From contig NC_089558.1 of assembly GCF_040115645.1 (NCBI RefSeq), forward strand, positions 558,001 to 622,000: a stretch of DNA of 64,000 nt, given 5' to 3'. The stretch is from Euwallacea fornicatus (Eukaryota; Arthropoda; Insecta; Coleoptera; Curculionidae). A program made the translations under genes and the position numbers. Shown here piece by piece: positions 11,340-24,483 of this stretch. The notes beneath the pieces are model-generated. The model was given only the letters and a program-made list of their open reading frames with translations. It made no database searches and was not told where the DNA came from. Within the stretch, counting starts at the first letter, position 1. Each line of letters begins with the position of its first letter.

Positions 11340-12110
11340 TAATCTATTTTGGTCCGCCGGCCTAATTTCTGCGAGAAGGTACCAAAGCAGCTCCTCGAAG
11401 TGTTCCACGATCGTCGGTTTGGGCGTTTCCCCGTACGGCCTTCTAGACACCCCAATTTTTACCCCACTGGATGTTTACTTGTGGAGTAAGATAAAAGAAT
11501 AAGTTTAAATCACACCAGTGAATTACAAAAGAAGGTTTGTGCCAACATATAATCAATTACGTTCGCGAGCTTGATGCAAACGAAATCCTATTGAGGCTAA
11601 GCAATATTTTGATAGCATTTTTAGTGGTATCAGAGCAAACAAACGGGAATGTATGAAGCCGAGGCTACACCAAACTGGGCTAGCTCGCCTGCCTGCCAGG
11701 CTAGCATATCACATCAATATTTCTATGGCCCGGTTTGGGGTAGTCGCGCTTTTAAAAATAAACACTATCAAATGCAAACAACATCTAATGTACTGTCCTC
11801 CCAGCAATTGTACGGTTCTGTTGCAGTATTTTATCGGTACAATTTCAATATCCGTGATTTCAAATAAATAATTCTATGTACTTGTTTTGTATATTTGCCA
11901 AATGACCACAAAATCCCCACGTTTTGGCCTCCATGTTATCGAGGTGGGTTCAACTTCGAACACCATACGTACGCGGCCAAACTGATACAGTGCATCGCCA
12001 GATCTCTTTTCATTTCGAACAATTGTTTTCGGCTATTTTTTCGTTCAGTTGCCTTTTCGAAAACCGACAGCAGCGAGGGAGAATTGCATAAGAATCCTTT
12101 CCTTGTATGT
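11340..12110. other. No gene recognised
   Basis: Short frames only; no repeats seen. Confidence 0.5.
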
Positions 12111-12111
12111 A

Positions 12112-12800
12112 CAGGGTGTCGTCAAAGTTGCTGGACTATTTTAAAAGGATTTGAACAGTACCGAAATACCGCATAAATTCACATAATCGAAGAACAATGA
12201 CCTTATTTCAATAGACGTCAGCGGCGTCAAACAGCAAAAAGTGGTTCGAACATAAACGAAAATAGAACGGTTCCCGGTGGTGCACAGGCCAGCGCAGACC
12301 ATCACCGAAACTGGACAGTGGCTCCGATCGATTATAATTGGTAAAGATAATTATCTTTGCAGCGGCGGTCTTCTGATCTCCTGCTATAGCTGGCAAAGGT
12401 TTCAGATGTTGCGGACCGGTTCAACCGTGAAAATCTTCACGTCGGTGAGAACACTCCAATTCGCCAGTCGCGCCTCGTCTTCGCCATTTCGTCGAAGAAA
12501 CGGACGCGAGCGGCTCTGTAGTTCCGCAATATCAGATTCTTCTTGACAATGCGGCGAACGCCGCGCGGCTGATGCCAAGCTCCTTCGCCATTTTACGCGT
12601 TGCACGTTCGGAACTTTGACGAACCTGCGCGGTCGTTCTTCGGAGTCGTGGCGGTAGTTGGACGACCGCAAAGAGGGCGATTTGCAGTCCCTCCCGTCTT
12701 TTTGTAACGTTTCCCCGCGTCGTAGACGGTTCGTTTCTTGAAACCAGGTGTACGAACAATGTCGGCGGTCCTCATTCCTCGCTTGCGTCACTTGACTAGT
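12112..12800 (-). mobile_element. Tc1/mariner-like element fragment
   Basis: One end is visible as TACAGGGTGTCGTCAAAG at 12110-12127. The interior carries a transposase N-terminal half on the minus strand. No matching inverted end could be found beyond 12800, so the element is truncated or that end has decayed. Confidence 0.6.
12420..12780 (-). pseudogene. Transposase N-terminal fragment (Tc1/mariner superfamily)
   Basis: Read on the minus strand from about 12775, one frame gives MRTADIVRTPGFKKRTVYDA then GKRYKKTGGTANRPLCGRPT, the first helix-turn-helix and GRP hinge of a Tc1-like transposase. A second frame gives RATRKMAKELGISRAAFA, the second helix-turn-helix, and a third gives LTDVKIFTVEPVRN at about 12405-12450, corresponding to the FSDEKxFTxE block with the first catalytic aspartate. 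The three pieces lie in the expected order but in different frames, so the gene is frameshifted at least twice. The C-terminal catalytic half is missing or unrecognisable. Confidence 0.75.
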
Positions 12801-15800
12801 GCTGATACTTTTCAGTTACCTCCTACATGTACCACCACGAGACACAGAGCTACGGCTTAGAGAACAAGGAGACATAAGCAACACGGCATGCACATTGGAA
12901 TACGACAAAAACAAGCAAGACAAGTCCACTTCCATCTCCTTTCGGCCACCGCATTGGAGCGTTTCCAAATGTATTTTTTTTCTTTCGTTTTCTTTGGCCT
13001 TTGCGACCGGACCCATGGATGAACGCACGCACAGCGTCTTTGCGCGTGTATAATGAAGTTACGTGTATGATTAAAAATTTTGTATAAACGGCTGCCTCAC
13101 TCATAAAATAACGATAAACTCTGGAACGAAGCTAACCGGCTACCACGTAACTGCCAGGCTAACCCTTAGAATGACGGATTTGACTTCGTTAACATTTCGG
13201 CCTGAACTGCAGGGCATAAATTAACCTGGACATAACTAATCTCAATTCCAGTAAAGAGGGCTTTAAAACGGTATATGGAGAGTTAGTTAAAATTAAGTGG
13301 AAGCTCAAATTCTTTCCGGATTAGAAAGATTAGTTTCAGAATTTATGATACGCCATGCGAGCAGGAAATTAGACCATTGTTTACCTTGCCGGGGTAATGT
13401 TTTGTAGGCCGAGCGTTTGATGTGCCGGGACGAGAACATTCCAATCTCAGTCATATCAACAATATGTTGAAATTTAAATAATCGCTTTTCACCGAAAGCT
13501 CAGCTTCAATATTACGGAATAAATTCCAACTTAACGGAGTTTCACTACTGCTGCCATCACAAAAGATTATTGATGGTTCAGTTAAACAGACGCCGTTTTT
13601 CCCATAAAGTAATGAATAAGGGCTCGTTGAGGAATAAAAGGCCAACGTTAGTGACACTATTGAGCAACCCATTGTTTCCGGGGGCTGAATGGCCTTTTCC
13701 AGTTTCCATCGAGTGGCTTTTGTGGATTCTTTCTGCCTGTTCTCCTGTAAGTTTTGAAAACAACAAGCTGTCCTTTTTTATTCCCCTGCTGAATTAATCC
13801 CGGAAAAATATAATAATTATGTTTCCAGGAGGCACGGGCCTTCGGTCAGGAATTGTATAACGCAACGAGGTGCGGCTTATAAATTTCCCGGTGATTTTAC
13901 GGCATACGGGACTTTAGGGACACGCGGGGATTTCGAAACCGCACCAAATTACCTCCGTTAATATTTATTAGATGGTGCAATCCTGTCTGATCCAAAAGCG
14001 AACTGGTTCGGACGTTATTGCACTGCTCATTACTGCGACAAATGGTTCAGGGTAATAACTGCAACGTTTGCGAGCCGGCTCGCACGGGGGTTCGCAAAGT
14101 CGTGGAAGACCCTCGGCGACGCGACGGGAGGGGGGGGTGGGGGGTGGTCACTTGCGAATGCGGATTTACGGGCGCTCGGGTGCGGCGAGCGCAATGAGAC
14201 CTCGGCCTGATTGATCGAGTGGTGCCCGAGTTCTCGGTCGGATTTCCACGTTGACCGGTTAGAAAGTCCGATTCCTCCCCTTCTTGTCTTGCAAAACTCC
14301 TGTCCCGCGTCGCTCTATTACATTCTCGTAAGGAGGCGTGTTCGCTGTTTATGTAACTTCTTATTTGAAAACTTAAGTGGGTTTAATAAAGTAAGGCGGC
14401 GCTATCAAGCTGGCGCGATATAGTTAAACTTTATTCGGACAAGTGCGACGGGAATTTTATTAAATTTGGCGGTGACGGCAACGGCAAATGAATTAAACTG
14501 GCTTGCCGTAACTCAATTATACAGCGAAAAACAATCGTCACAAAGGAAGTTTTTGCACTCATTTTCATTCCGAAAGAGAGACATTTATTGCCCCAAAACA
14601 CTTTTAGTAGTTCTGCTGACAATACGAAAAGAAATATATGCTTGTTTTTAAGTCCCGAAATGGGGGGATATTACGTTGAGATGCAATTTATTCCGTTCCT
14701 TAATGCGCTGCTAATAAAAGCCACCAAGAGGCGAAACTTCCATGAATATTTAGGGGTTGTAACATGCCCATATCCAGGTTTGGAGTAATGCTCGAATTAC
14801 CCTCATCCGATGGTATTTGCCGCGCAAATTACGTTACAGTTATTAACACGTTCCTTCTGGCATAAAACTCGATTAGCATAAATTTATTTTACATTGTTGA
14901 CAGTTTCTTTGATGGTGTTATTATGGTGCCGCTCCGCTATGCTAATTCCGTCTCTGACAACAGGTCAGCCTAATGGTTTTACATTTAGATTAGCCATCGC
15001 TGCGGGAAGGCTAGACGCCATTAAATTATAGTTGCAACAATTTGAACGGCGATCCGCTGTATTGAGGAGTTCCACCTGCGTTTAAGAACAAAAAGCGATT
15101 TTCGACGAGAGGAACCGGAAGTTGGTGCCGTCTTCGCGCATGCCGACATTTGTCATTTCGAACTCCTTCCGAATCCGGACCAGAGCACTTTCGCTCTTCA
15201 TCTCTCAAAATCAGTTTGAAAAATTGCTTTTCTTTCGCCAGATGAGAATTCGTCAATTTTTCCATCTCCGGGCGAAGCAGAGACACCGGGACTTCGTCGG
15301 ATATGCCACGGAGGATAATTGTGAGTGCGGTTTACGACCGCTCCCGTGAAGGAACATAAAGGGGGTCGGAAAATAATGCCGTTTCTACACGTGATTCGGC
15401 TAATTAAGGCCGTTAAAGTCGTTTCAAAGACGTTTCGATGCTAATGCGTCCTGTTCGCCCGTAACCGGCCGGCCGAGTACCAGAAGAGGTAGGTGTCCGG
15501 CGTTCGATGCTGTGGGAATACCGAGCGGGAACAACCAACATTTTCGGGCAAGGGCATGTTAGGGGTGAAAGTGGAAGCGAATCCGTGTCGACCTAGCGGA
15601 GCGCGCAAGGCAGACCTTTGGGGTCCCACGGGCAATTTCTTGCTTGAACGACACCGAGGACGACGGTTTGCATCTCAGAGAGTTGCTTTTGCGTGTTTGG
15701 TGCCGGAACCTGAGCAGACTGCGAATGTAGAATGTTCCCGTGAACGATTGCACAAGGGTAAATCGATCTTTCATCGAACGCGTCATCCTGCAACCCGCCG

Positions 15801-16118
15801 ACGCAAAACCGCGCTGGGCCACCGTACTCGCCCGATATTGCATCGTCGGATTTCCATTTGTTCCGATCGCTACAGTACTTTCTAACGTTTTCTGTGCATA
15901 TCTCGTCGTAAAACCGATTGACTTTTATTGACCGAAGTTTGAAATTTGCGAACTAGACGGCGAAAGGGCGTCGGTGGCAAGGGTGCTTACGGCGGCGATT
16001 CAAAATGGGAAAAAAAAATGTTTGAATTTAACGTAAACAACCGCACTATTTTTCCTGCTCACCTTAAATAAATCATCCAGGATAAGGCGGCATTATCTCC
16101 CTAGGCAGGATGAACAAG
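12801..16118. other. No gene recognised
   Basis: No supported gene. A G-rich run (GGGAGGGGGGGGTGGGGGG at about 14127-14145) could form a G-quadruplex. The frame at 15493-15885 (130 codons) overlaps a similar frame on the other strand and shows no recognised domain or splice context. Confidence 0.5.
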
Positions 16119-16123
16119 TTCTT

Positions 16124-16170
16124 GCAGCAATCTCCGTGCAGAGAAGGCGTGTCCGGAGAGAATAAATCGA
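16124..16170 (+). repeat. Dispersed repeat, copy 2
   Basis: Matches 4960-5005 in the same orientation (CAATCTCCGTGCAGAGAAGG and the following GTGTCCGGAGAGA). Family unknown. Confidence 0.5.
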
Positions 16171-17952
16171 AACCGCATTCCAGAAATGGAAACTGCCTTC
16201 CAAGGACTTGCAGTATACACATTTTTTTGAGACTGACACCAAATGCCAGCAAAAACCAAAGCCTTATCATCTCCAAACCATCAACGTAAACTGGAGGCGG
16301 CCTATAAGGTCTTACTGCTCCACCGTGTCATTTTCTCCTTTCCTCTTCGCGGTCAGAGTTCACGGTCACCTGAAACGGTAAAAAGGTTTTTATATTAAGG
16401 ATGCGGATAACCATACTACTAAATTTACTTCAGAACCCTTTACGGTGGGGGGGAACAGTGCTCGTGCAGTTGCGTGCGGAAATGTGTACGTTTTGTCGCA
16501 CAGAGAGGTCGAGCTGCATTGTCAGAGAATTAACAATGTGTTTGAGCAAGACGTGAACTTGACTTGAGGTAAATGTGGAGCTTAAGAGCCCTTGCGATAG
16601 ACAAAAGAGAAATTATCGATATTCGGATTTGTCCACAGAAAAATCGTAGATGCATTTAGACCTGAAACGATTCAATAAATTGCACACATACACATACAGG
16701 ATATATAAATCACAGACAATGCCTCTCTACGTTTCAATATCCTAGGCGTATTTCGGAAAATTCGCCCCCATTGTTAGGAAGAGTTTTCTGCATAAATCAC
16801 TCAATAGTTTCGAAACCAGCGCGAATTTTCCATAGTTCTACAATTAGAGGGACCTTCCGGCATAAAAGCCCCTACATTTTTGTCGTTCGTTTTTGACGGT
16901 CATACTTTAGAGCTCGCAATATTCCGGTTTTAATATTCATGTTTAGTTGAAAGTGTTCGAAATGTTACGCTGAAACATTCGGAAGAGCAGAATCTTTCCT
17001 GAAAGGAGCAGCGGGATAAAGATCACTTTGTCGGTTCCCGGTTCCAAAAAGGAGGTTTAAAACATTAAAGCTTTAAGGTCCCGCGTCTGGGACCCGAGAG
17101 ATGGCCCCGGCCCGCCGAAATTCGCGGAAAATATGCGAAATTTCCCCCGGAGATCGGCGAGAAGGGACGCGAGAGGGCAGTCAGAAGGTTTGAAAATCAC
17201 GTAGAAAGTCCCTCTGCTTTAAGATATTCCAAGGCACGTTTTCAAATTAACGAAGGCACACCCAGGAGCTGCTTCCCGGCCAGAATTCTGCGTTTCGAAC
17301 GGCAAAAATCGCGCAACAGTCGCGCTCGCATCAGTCGGCTCGGCTCCCACGTGGTCCCTCTAAACGCCTCGACTCAGACCTAGTAGTCTTGGAAATTCGG
17401 CTGAACGATTCGCGTATTCGGGCACTTTCCGAACCGCTTCACACCTCAGAAACCGAAAAGGACGCGCTTCGAGCGGCCTTAGCGAGGCGAAATTAAATTA
17501 TCGTTCAAGGCAATTACTCCGCCGGTTCCCGAGATACCGATTCTCAAAGCTTCGGACCTGACAAAAAGTCGGTCCTACCCTTTTTGCCCCGAGGAGTTTC
17601 GTTTGATCCGTTCGAGGTCTCTCTGGCGTGATTCACGACGACCGCACCGCGAAACGTCACGGTCCTAACGAGAACCGCAGGTTCGGTACCAGCACGCGCG
17701 GCCTTCGAACGAATTTAAAATAAATCGCCAGAGATGTTTATGTTAATATTATGCTTAGACCTATAGGTGCAAGAGCGAAATTAACATAGTAATTACGCGA
17801 AACGCCAGAAGAAAACGTTATTACTCCCTATATCTGTTGATTTTTAATCCCATTTAGTCGTCATTGGAATGTTCGTGTGGGCGACAGCGTATTATATATG
17901 TGACTGCAAGAGATGTTACAAAAATTTCGTTAGTTATGGAATTCATTCACCC
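16171..17952. other. Intergenic DNA upstream of the small secreted-peptide gene
   Basis: No coding frame that I can support. From about 17030 to 17700 the DNA is notably more GC-rich than its surroundings and includes a small hairpin GGTCCC-GCGTCT-GGGACC near 17078-17095. It may hold upstream regulatory sequence of the gene at 18009, but no specific site can be named. Confidence 0.45.
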
Positions 17953-17959
17953 TATAAAA
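17953..17959 (+). promoter_or_regulatory. TATA box
   Basis: CCTATAAAAGCTC centred 50-56 bp upstream of the ATG at 18009. A start site about 30 bp downstream of the box (near 17983) would leave a 5' untranslated leader of about 25 bases. Confidence 0.65.
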
Positions 17960-18008
17960 GCTCGTGTAAGTCTAGATTGCGGATTAGAGTATTTGTTCAA
18001 GTGGCACG

Positions 18009-18244
18009 ATGAAAACCCTCTTCTTGGTAAGTCGCAGTTTTCTATTTTTCCGGTATTTACGTTGCATTTTTAGGTCGTGATCCTCCTCTGTGCGCTGACC
18101 AGCTGCTTAGCTTTGAACGAGTACCTACCGCCCCCCCCGCCGAACGACGGCCGCAAAGCGACTCCACTCGGCAATGAATTGATAAAGATCCTGGGGTATG
18201 GGAGGTCCTGTGCCAGTTGCATCAATCCGACCCTTAAAAATTAG
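18009..18244 (+). CDS. Small secreted proline-rich peptide with YLPPPPP motif (cuticle-protein-like); two exons
   Basis: Exon 1 (18009-18026) encodes MKTLFL and ends at a strong donor, TTG/GTAAGT. A 47-bp pyrimidine-rich intron (18027-18073) ends in TTTTTAG. Exon 2 (18074-18244) continues in frame with VVILLCALTSCLALNEYLPP and ends at TAG. The joined 62-residue product has a classic signal peptide spanning the splice junction (cleavage likely near CLA/LNEY), then YLPPPPPNDGRKATPLG, then a tail with two cysteines (GRSCASC). An intron interrupting the signal peptide after a few codons is the usual arrangement of insect cuticular-protein genes, and YLPP is a recurring motif in several secreted insect structural proteins. 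A TATA box lies at the right distance. Function is inferred, not shown. No AATAAA was seen nearby, and a weak donor (CTGGG/GTATGG) near 18193 could lead to further exons, so the C-terminus is uncertain. Confidence 0.72.
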
Positions 18245-18831
18245 AAGACGCCATGTGTTTTATTTATTAAAGTTTATACAGGCGAACGCGTCCAATTGCA
18301 CTAGTCCCACACGTTCACTTCCTAACTGGTCGAATTTCGTTAGAAGCGCAGGCGCATCGGATCGCTCTCCCGCAGATTACTGAAACGTTTTTGGGGAAAG
18401 TGCCGGTGCGGTAAATACGCTACCGCACGTAATTAAAGGCATATTAGAAGCGTTAAGTAAACTGGACTGCAATAAGTCACTGAAAATGGCTTTTTTACAT
18501 TCGTATTCTGTCAGCGACAAAGACTAATGCATTTCTGAAATTGAGAAGCGGCATCAAGGGAACTGGGGCACGTTGCTTTTAAGGTTGCCCGCGAGATATA
18601 TACTGCGTGAGATAGAAAAGCGAACACCGGACGGGATGGTTCGATTTGAATAATTTTCGGCGAGATCCATAAGAAATCATGTGTCGGCCGTCCGCGTTGT
18701 CCCACGCACTCGTCCACACGCCCAGGCGTCGGCTCAATGAGATGAACGATGTCCTCTTGAGAGGTTTCGTTTCAGGCTCTCTGTACGACATTACCGAGCA
18801 CGGCTAGAGCCTGTAAAGGATGGGATAAGCT
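18245..18831. other. No gene recognised
   Basis: Downstream of the small secreted-peptide gene. Overlapping minus-strand frames at 18511-18791 show nothing recognisable; they may be decayed flanks of the Tc1 remnant that follows. Confidence 0.45.
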
Positions 18832-19330
18832 TTATAACCTTCTACCCGCGATATCCCAGACAAGGCTCACCCGCGCTAAGACTGGAGATCGGGGTGGACA
18901 GGGTAACAAATTGGTTTCACTTTGTTGCAAGAAAACCGTATTGACCAGAGCCACGTGTGGTCGTTCATTACATTGATTAAAAACTGGATGGCGGAGTGTA
19001 CCGAGTTCGAGAGGAAGACGCTGCTCCAGGACTTCTTGGACGTACCGTCGAGAAGTCACGTTGCCACCGATCAAAAATCAGACGTGAGCAGCCGCCGTAA
19101 GCTGTAACATCCCCACGGCGTCGTCTGGGGCGCCTCGTTGCCTTCAGCACCCTTCCCCGACCATCAGGCACGCCCTGGCAAAGTCTCTATTCCGCGCCGG
19201 AGACTGCGGTATCCCGTTCCAGGACTCATGCCGCTCTTTCTCCGCGCTGCTACAATCCATTTTGTCGATAAGGAACGGTGAAAGGTGGCATGAGATGGGG
19301 TGAGTGGTTCGCACCCCAACGACCATCTTG
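18832..19330 (-). pseudogene. Tc1-like transposase C-terminal remnant
   Basis: On the minus strand, the frame ending at 18832 contains IGGNVTSRRYVQEVLEQ, then VFNQCNERPHVALVNTVFLQ, then LLPCPPRSPVLARVSLVWDI and AGRRL. These align with the conserved Tc1 order: MTSQRYVxEVL; FQQDNARPHVAxxxxxFLQ; LLPWPARSPDLSPIEHVWD; GRRL. The catalytic aspartate of QQDN is replaced (NQCN) and the SPIE motif is ARVS, so it is dead. Upstream sequence to about 19330 keeps scraps of the preceding region in other frames. A reverse-oriented element end (CACCCTGTATG) at about 19354-19364 may mark its border. Confidence 0.75.
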
Positions 19331-19369
19331 ACGTAGGCGTTGACTTCTCTACATCACCCTGTATGTTTC

Positions 19370-22300
19370 GATTGTAGATTAACGGGACGAGCCAAAGTTA
19401 GCAAAAAAGCCTCGTTTTTCGCAGGACAAAGATAAAATTTTCTTAAAAAGGGGCGTTAGAGACAAGTTAAAATTGGGTAAACGGGGCGTGACTAACGTCT
19501 GTTGTGACACCGGCCGGTATTTTATACGTTGTCGACGCCACGATGTAGATTTGTCGGGACGGAGATAACTCACTAACAACTTTTTACTTCACTAGTGCTT
19601 CCAACGGTGAGACCATTTAGAGCACGAGAGGTTCGGCAACAATATTTAATAATCTAATAATAATTTGAATTAAACTGGAACAATGGAGCCGCTATGAATC
19701 TGGAATGTGAATGTCTCCATTAATGGAAGGGTCTCGGCTACTTATACTACCGCGAAACCATGGGCGTGCAACTGATAACGTGAATTTATCTAGAGCGCAT
19801 CGATAAGGGTAGGTGGTGATTTAGACGGATCTTAGACCTTTGGCCTAAGTCGACTATATTTTGATGATTTCGTCGCATCGTCCAGAGGAATGACGTTTCT
19901 TGAATGGTAGCAATTGCGCTGGACCATCGCCGCTCCATGAGAGATCAAATAGAAACGGGAGGAAACAGATCCATAGGCGTGACATGGGGTGCCCGGTTTG
20001 ACGATGAGAAGGTATATAACGCACCTTTCATTGGTGATTTCTTGCTGCCCGCGTCACCCGTCAGGTGAATAACCAAATTTAGTTCGCGAGGCACTGACCG
20101 AACGCTGGTATTACTGCCCGGCGTTATTGAACCAATGGGATAACACTTTCCTTGGGCGACTGGAAAATGAAAATAAACGCCCAAAATCCCCTTAAAGCTG
20201 AGCTTATTTTAAAAGATTACATCTAAAATGGAAAATCCCCACAATCGCACAAATAGCAAACACAAATTGCGGAAATATAAAAAGATAGTGTCGCGCAGCA
20301 GTTGCGACATAAGAAGAAACTTTGAGGTCGAATTAAGCCCTTTGAGATGAATTTTAAAGGTTTAGAATAATAAATTAGGGTATTCATCAGTAATGACTGC
20401 GTTGCTAAATCCAAATTTGCTTTGCATTAATCTTCACCTGCCGCCCCGTTTTTATCCCCGCCATTATTAAAAAGGGCAGAAAAAGGGGGGCATCAAATAT
20501 TTGCAAATAATTATTGCATAATATGCGCCCCCCGAAAGGAGATTTATCATCGTTAATTATATAGAACGCCCCCGGGATGTTTAAAGAAACAACCTTATTT
20601 TCCTTGCAAATGGCGAAATGAGTGATCGTTCCAAGGAAATATAGTACATAGGCTTTAGAGCCAGAAAGCACCATTGAAGTTGAAGTATCGATCATCGACT
20701 ATCACTTCCAACTTCCCCACATCTGTGTTTTATCCTTTTTACCTGTCGCATCAGAACTTTGAAAGTTTCCTAGTAAACTTCTCAATCCTCTGGACTTTTA
20801 AGTAGCTTTAAGATGCCGAATTTTAAAGCCGTTTAGAACTAAAATACGGAAACCAATTTGTTGGATATAGATAAGGGTCCTGACCGGCAAAGACTCAAAG
20901 CAAACAACTAAACGTCAACCCATTAATCTACCTCAATACACAAGAACAATACTGAGGTCATTAATATCTCCGAGAAGGTATACAGAAACCATCTCGTCCT
21001 ATCTGCAGTGTATTTAGCGACTAAAAGGTCGACAGAAAGGACCTTTTCGAATGAGGGGACAGTCCCTTTATGTTAAATGTTAAGATAAGCCTGCCAGTAT
21101 TTCTATAACCGGCTGTACTACATGTAAATTAGGCGTCAGATGTTCGACGCAAAATACACTGCGGGTAACGGTCAGTTTCAGCATTAGCTGCAATTGAAAG
21201 GGTTCAGAACTGTTATGTTGGTAACTTGTAACAAAAGTCCCGTTTCAAAAAAACCCTCCGGGTTTCTCCGGGGCAAAACCGTTTCCGTCGCGGACGAGAA
21301 GGGAATTACATTTCCGTAAGTCCTGAGGCCGAAGAATTTTCGTGGTTCGCCCCAAGTTCACTTCCTCCAGCTGGAATCCCCGCAGCTTGAACGTAAAACG
21401 AATTGAAGCCTAAATGACGAGCGTTAAGGGGTTCCTTCGACAAACGAAACCGCGAACACGGCAACCTGGTTTACGAACGGGGACTGCATCCGATTTCGCT
21501 TAGTATGAACAATGGCAGAATCCATCGGTCTAAGTACGAAGACGGAAATTGCCCAAACGGGCGGGTTCCGAACCACGATTTGGATCACACACCCGACACC
21601 GCTCCAAGACGACGAGAGGGCAAAATTACTTACGACTATCCCTTAAGTGCTGAACCCGAGGAATTCCAACCAGGGACGCACCACCACCAAGAGCCATGGC
21701 TGCGCCGGATGCCATTAAGTCGGCGAACGCCTCTACGAGTCGCTTTTCTGGGGATACTGCGCAGGCCCAACGAACTGGCAATGGTCCCGACCGAGAAAGC
21801 CTCTTCGGACTAGTAGCCGATTTCCCAGTCGTAAAGCGCCCTTCGTTGCGGCCGGGCGGGCACCGTGGTCTGGCACCCAGATGGCACTCTTAGAAGTATC
21901 GAGGCACGTGGGCGTAACTTAAGGGATAAAAGTACAAATAACTAATGTAGAATCCGGTAGTCGAATCAACCACCCGGTATATAGTTTGTAATTGTATTGC
22001 GTTGTGTATTTCGATTACGTCGAGACTCCGTCGGAAAGGTGGTGGATTGTAAGTAGTCAGGGTTATTGTTAAGGAGATGATGCACCCCTTTGGCACGCCC
22101 ATTGGAGACTTCGGCTGGTGCGTGAGAACTCCCACCGAGCTACTTTGTCGACATCGGCGCTACTGATGATAAGCTTAGTCGGCCCTCATGGCGCAGACGC
22201 AATTACCGGCGACGAAGGACTTCTCATCAGCTTCAGCGCCACGATCCAACGGGCGGTGCACGTGGCGTCCACGGCACCCCCAGCCAGGGTATGTCCGTGG

Positions 22301-24160
22301 GGCGCCGCCCGAGGGTCTAGTACTTGAGACTCTCCCGAAGACGGGGGACTCCCGTCTTATTCCAACTCGGATTCCTGCCGATGTTCGATTCGATTTCGAA
22401 GTGAGGAAAAAATCCGCGAGTCCGCCCTCGTGGACGCATCTTTAAATCATACCCCGGACTAACGAAATCGACAACAACTTAAAGTCCCTGAGAAAGAGCC
22501 CACGGATTCCCAGCAAGGGTGCACATCTCAGGAGCAACAAAATGCCCTTTTCCGAAATAGTTATCCGTGCGCAATGTCCGGACACTATCCGTTTCCTCAT
22601 TACGGATGGTATCAAGTGCGAATCAAAAGTCTCGGACACGAAGCTACCCCTCCGATCGGAAAACTACACGAAGAAGGAGAAACCTGACGGGGATGTTTAA
22701 ATATAGATCACAAATTGGGGCGGGGTAAAAATTTGACCCAGAGTGGAAAGTGTGAGGAAATTATGCGCATACATTTTACATATATTTCATACTTTTTGTG
22801 GCAACGTGTGAGGTGTTACACAACCCTTTCGCTTTAATTGAAAAAGTGTTCGGAGCCACTGCTGGCATTAATTTGGATTAATTTACTTCCATGTCCTAGA
22901 ATAACACCGGTAGTATTGTGTTTTTTAACCACTTGGGTATAATTCAATTAACCCAGGAAATTGACAGCTCAGAATGACAAACTGCTTTTATCCTGCGTTT
23001 GATTTCGTTAACCGAGACGCTGCCAATGTACAGGGTGTTATTTGAGTACGCGGCCAGCTTCGAGGGGCGACTCGTCGACCGATTCTCAAACGAGAGGTTA
23101 GCTTACGCCTAAGTCCGGTAATCCATTTTACGCACGAGTGCGGTAACGCGCCTTTCTCGAGATGCGGGGAGTCCAACTTTTTTTCCGAACGGTTCGTATA
23201 AAAAAAAAACTTTTAAATAGCAAAAGAGCACAAGTCGATATGACGTTCACATTTGGTAACAGTTTTGAAGGCGGCGCGAAGGACCTTTTTAGTTGGAAAT
23301 TTTCTGTTTCCTTTTGCTGCTGGCACGCACGAAGGTAATACTGAAAATTTTGGAAAAACCAAAGAAGAAAAACATTTTAGGAAAACTGCGCTTAAAGAGA
23401 TGATATACGTGTTTTTTTTTTTGGTAAAAAAACATTCAATCATAGATAACTGGAAGCTTGCTGCAGTTGCCGAAAATGTCCTCCTCCAGCTTCGTTGTTG
23501 AATCGAAAAGCATTAGCCCATCTCAACTTCAATCGCCCAACTCGTTGAGATATTCCAGGGCGTATATCTTACCTGATTACATGAATTGTGTATTCGTCGG
23601 ATTAATTTTCCTTCGGTGTCGACCTGAGTTTTACGAATGAAGAATGGTACGTGCACCGAAAGGAAAAAATCTAACGGGTTTGAATGCGGTAAACTGGGTC
23701 GCCATGACTACCAGCGTGCTTTGAGCCAAAAAATACAAAAGTTTAAACAAAGTCAAATAACAGTAATAACCATAAAGAACTTTGTCGAATGTTCGACAAA
23801 ATTGACTGAAGGACGGTTAAGATTTTTACGGAAAAACGATTTGTCAAGAAGACGTCTGACACCCTGTATCTTGAGCTCAAAGTCTTGCCGGAGCTACGCG
23901 TATGTCGGGGTAGCATTCGGAACTTTCTCCATCGTTAACAATTCTAGTATTTAATTATATTAAATAGCGGTAAGGGCAACGACTTCACTACTACCCGACT
24001 GCTGCTTTGCCTTTCTTTCCATTTACTGTCTTCCTAACTTTTTCCCAGTCCCCGTGGTCCTTACGGCCCAAGGAGGGGGTACCTGCTCGTCCTGGTCTCC
24101 TACGGACAAAATCCCGCACGTGCCCCTTAACTGCGTCGGTAGTAGCGATTTTGTTCCACA
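19370..24160. other. No gene recognised; long unassigned stretch
   Basis: Frames at 21505-21813, 22118-22445 and 23637-23954 reach 85-105 codons but overlap shadows on other frames and match no family I know. A forward element end (TACAGGGTGTTATTTG, 23030-23045) and a reverse one (GACACCCTGTATC, 23858-23870) lie 830 bp apart; their terminal similarity is only about 9 bp, so an element between them is unproven. Confidence 0.45.
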
Positions 24161-24483
24161 GTGCCGCATCTTCAAGATAACCTGCTCCTCAGTCTTATTG
24201 CCGACTCAAATTTGACATTTCTAAACTCAAGAACTAATAAATCTCCGACGGGTACACAAACTTTCCGTTTCAGAATCACTCAAAGAACCATCCCTTACTT
24301 AAGTAGCAGTTCTACGGAATTTGTCTTCCTTCGACCCCATTTACATCAATCGGCGCGTCAGCGTCTGGTCGTTCGAACCGCAACAACTCGCACCGGCGAA
24401 AGGGAGATACCTCTTCGGGTGCCTTGCGAGGCAGTCGATTCTGTCGGGCAGAGACCGAAAGCCCCTGGACAAGGGCCCTCCAA

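Noticed and set aside
14127..14145. G-rich run as a functional quadruplex
   Set aside because: Could fold, but there is no gene or promoter next to it to give it a role.
15493..15885. 130-codon frame
   Set aside because: Overlapped by a 94-codon frame on the other strand; no domain, signal peptide or splice context.
21505..22445. Cluster of frames of 80-100 codons
   Set aside because: No recognised family, several frames overlap, and no TATA or splice pattern could be supported.
23032..23871. Possible element between TACAGGGTGTTA and a reverse GACACCCTGTA
   Set aside because: Only about 9 terminal bases match and no inner similarity was seen; left as orphan ends.
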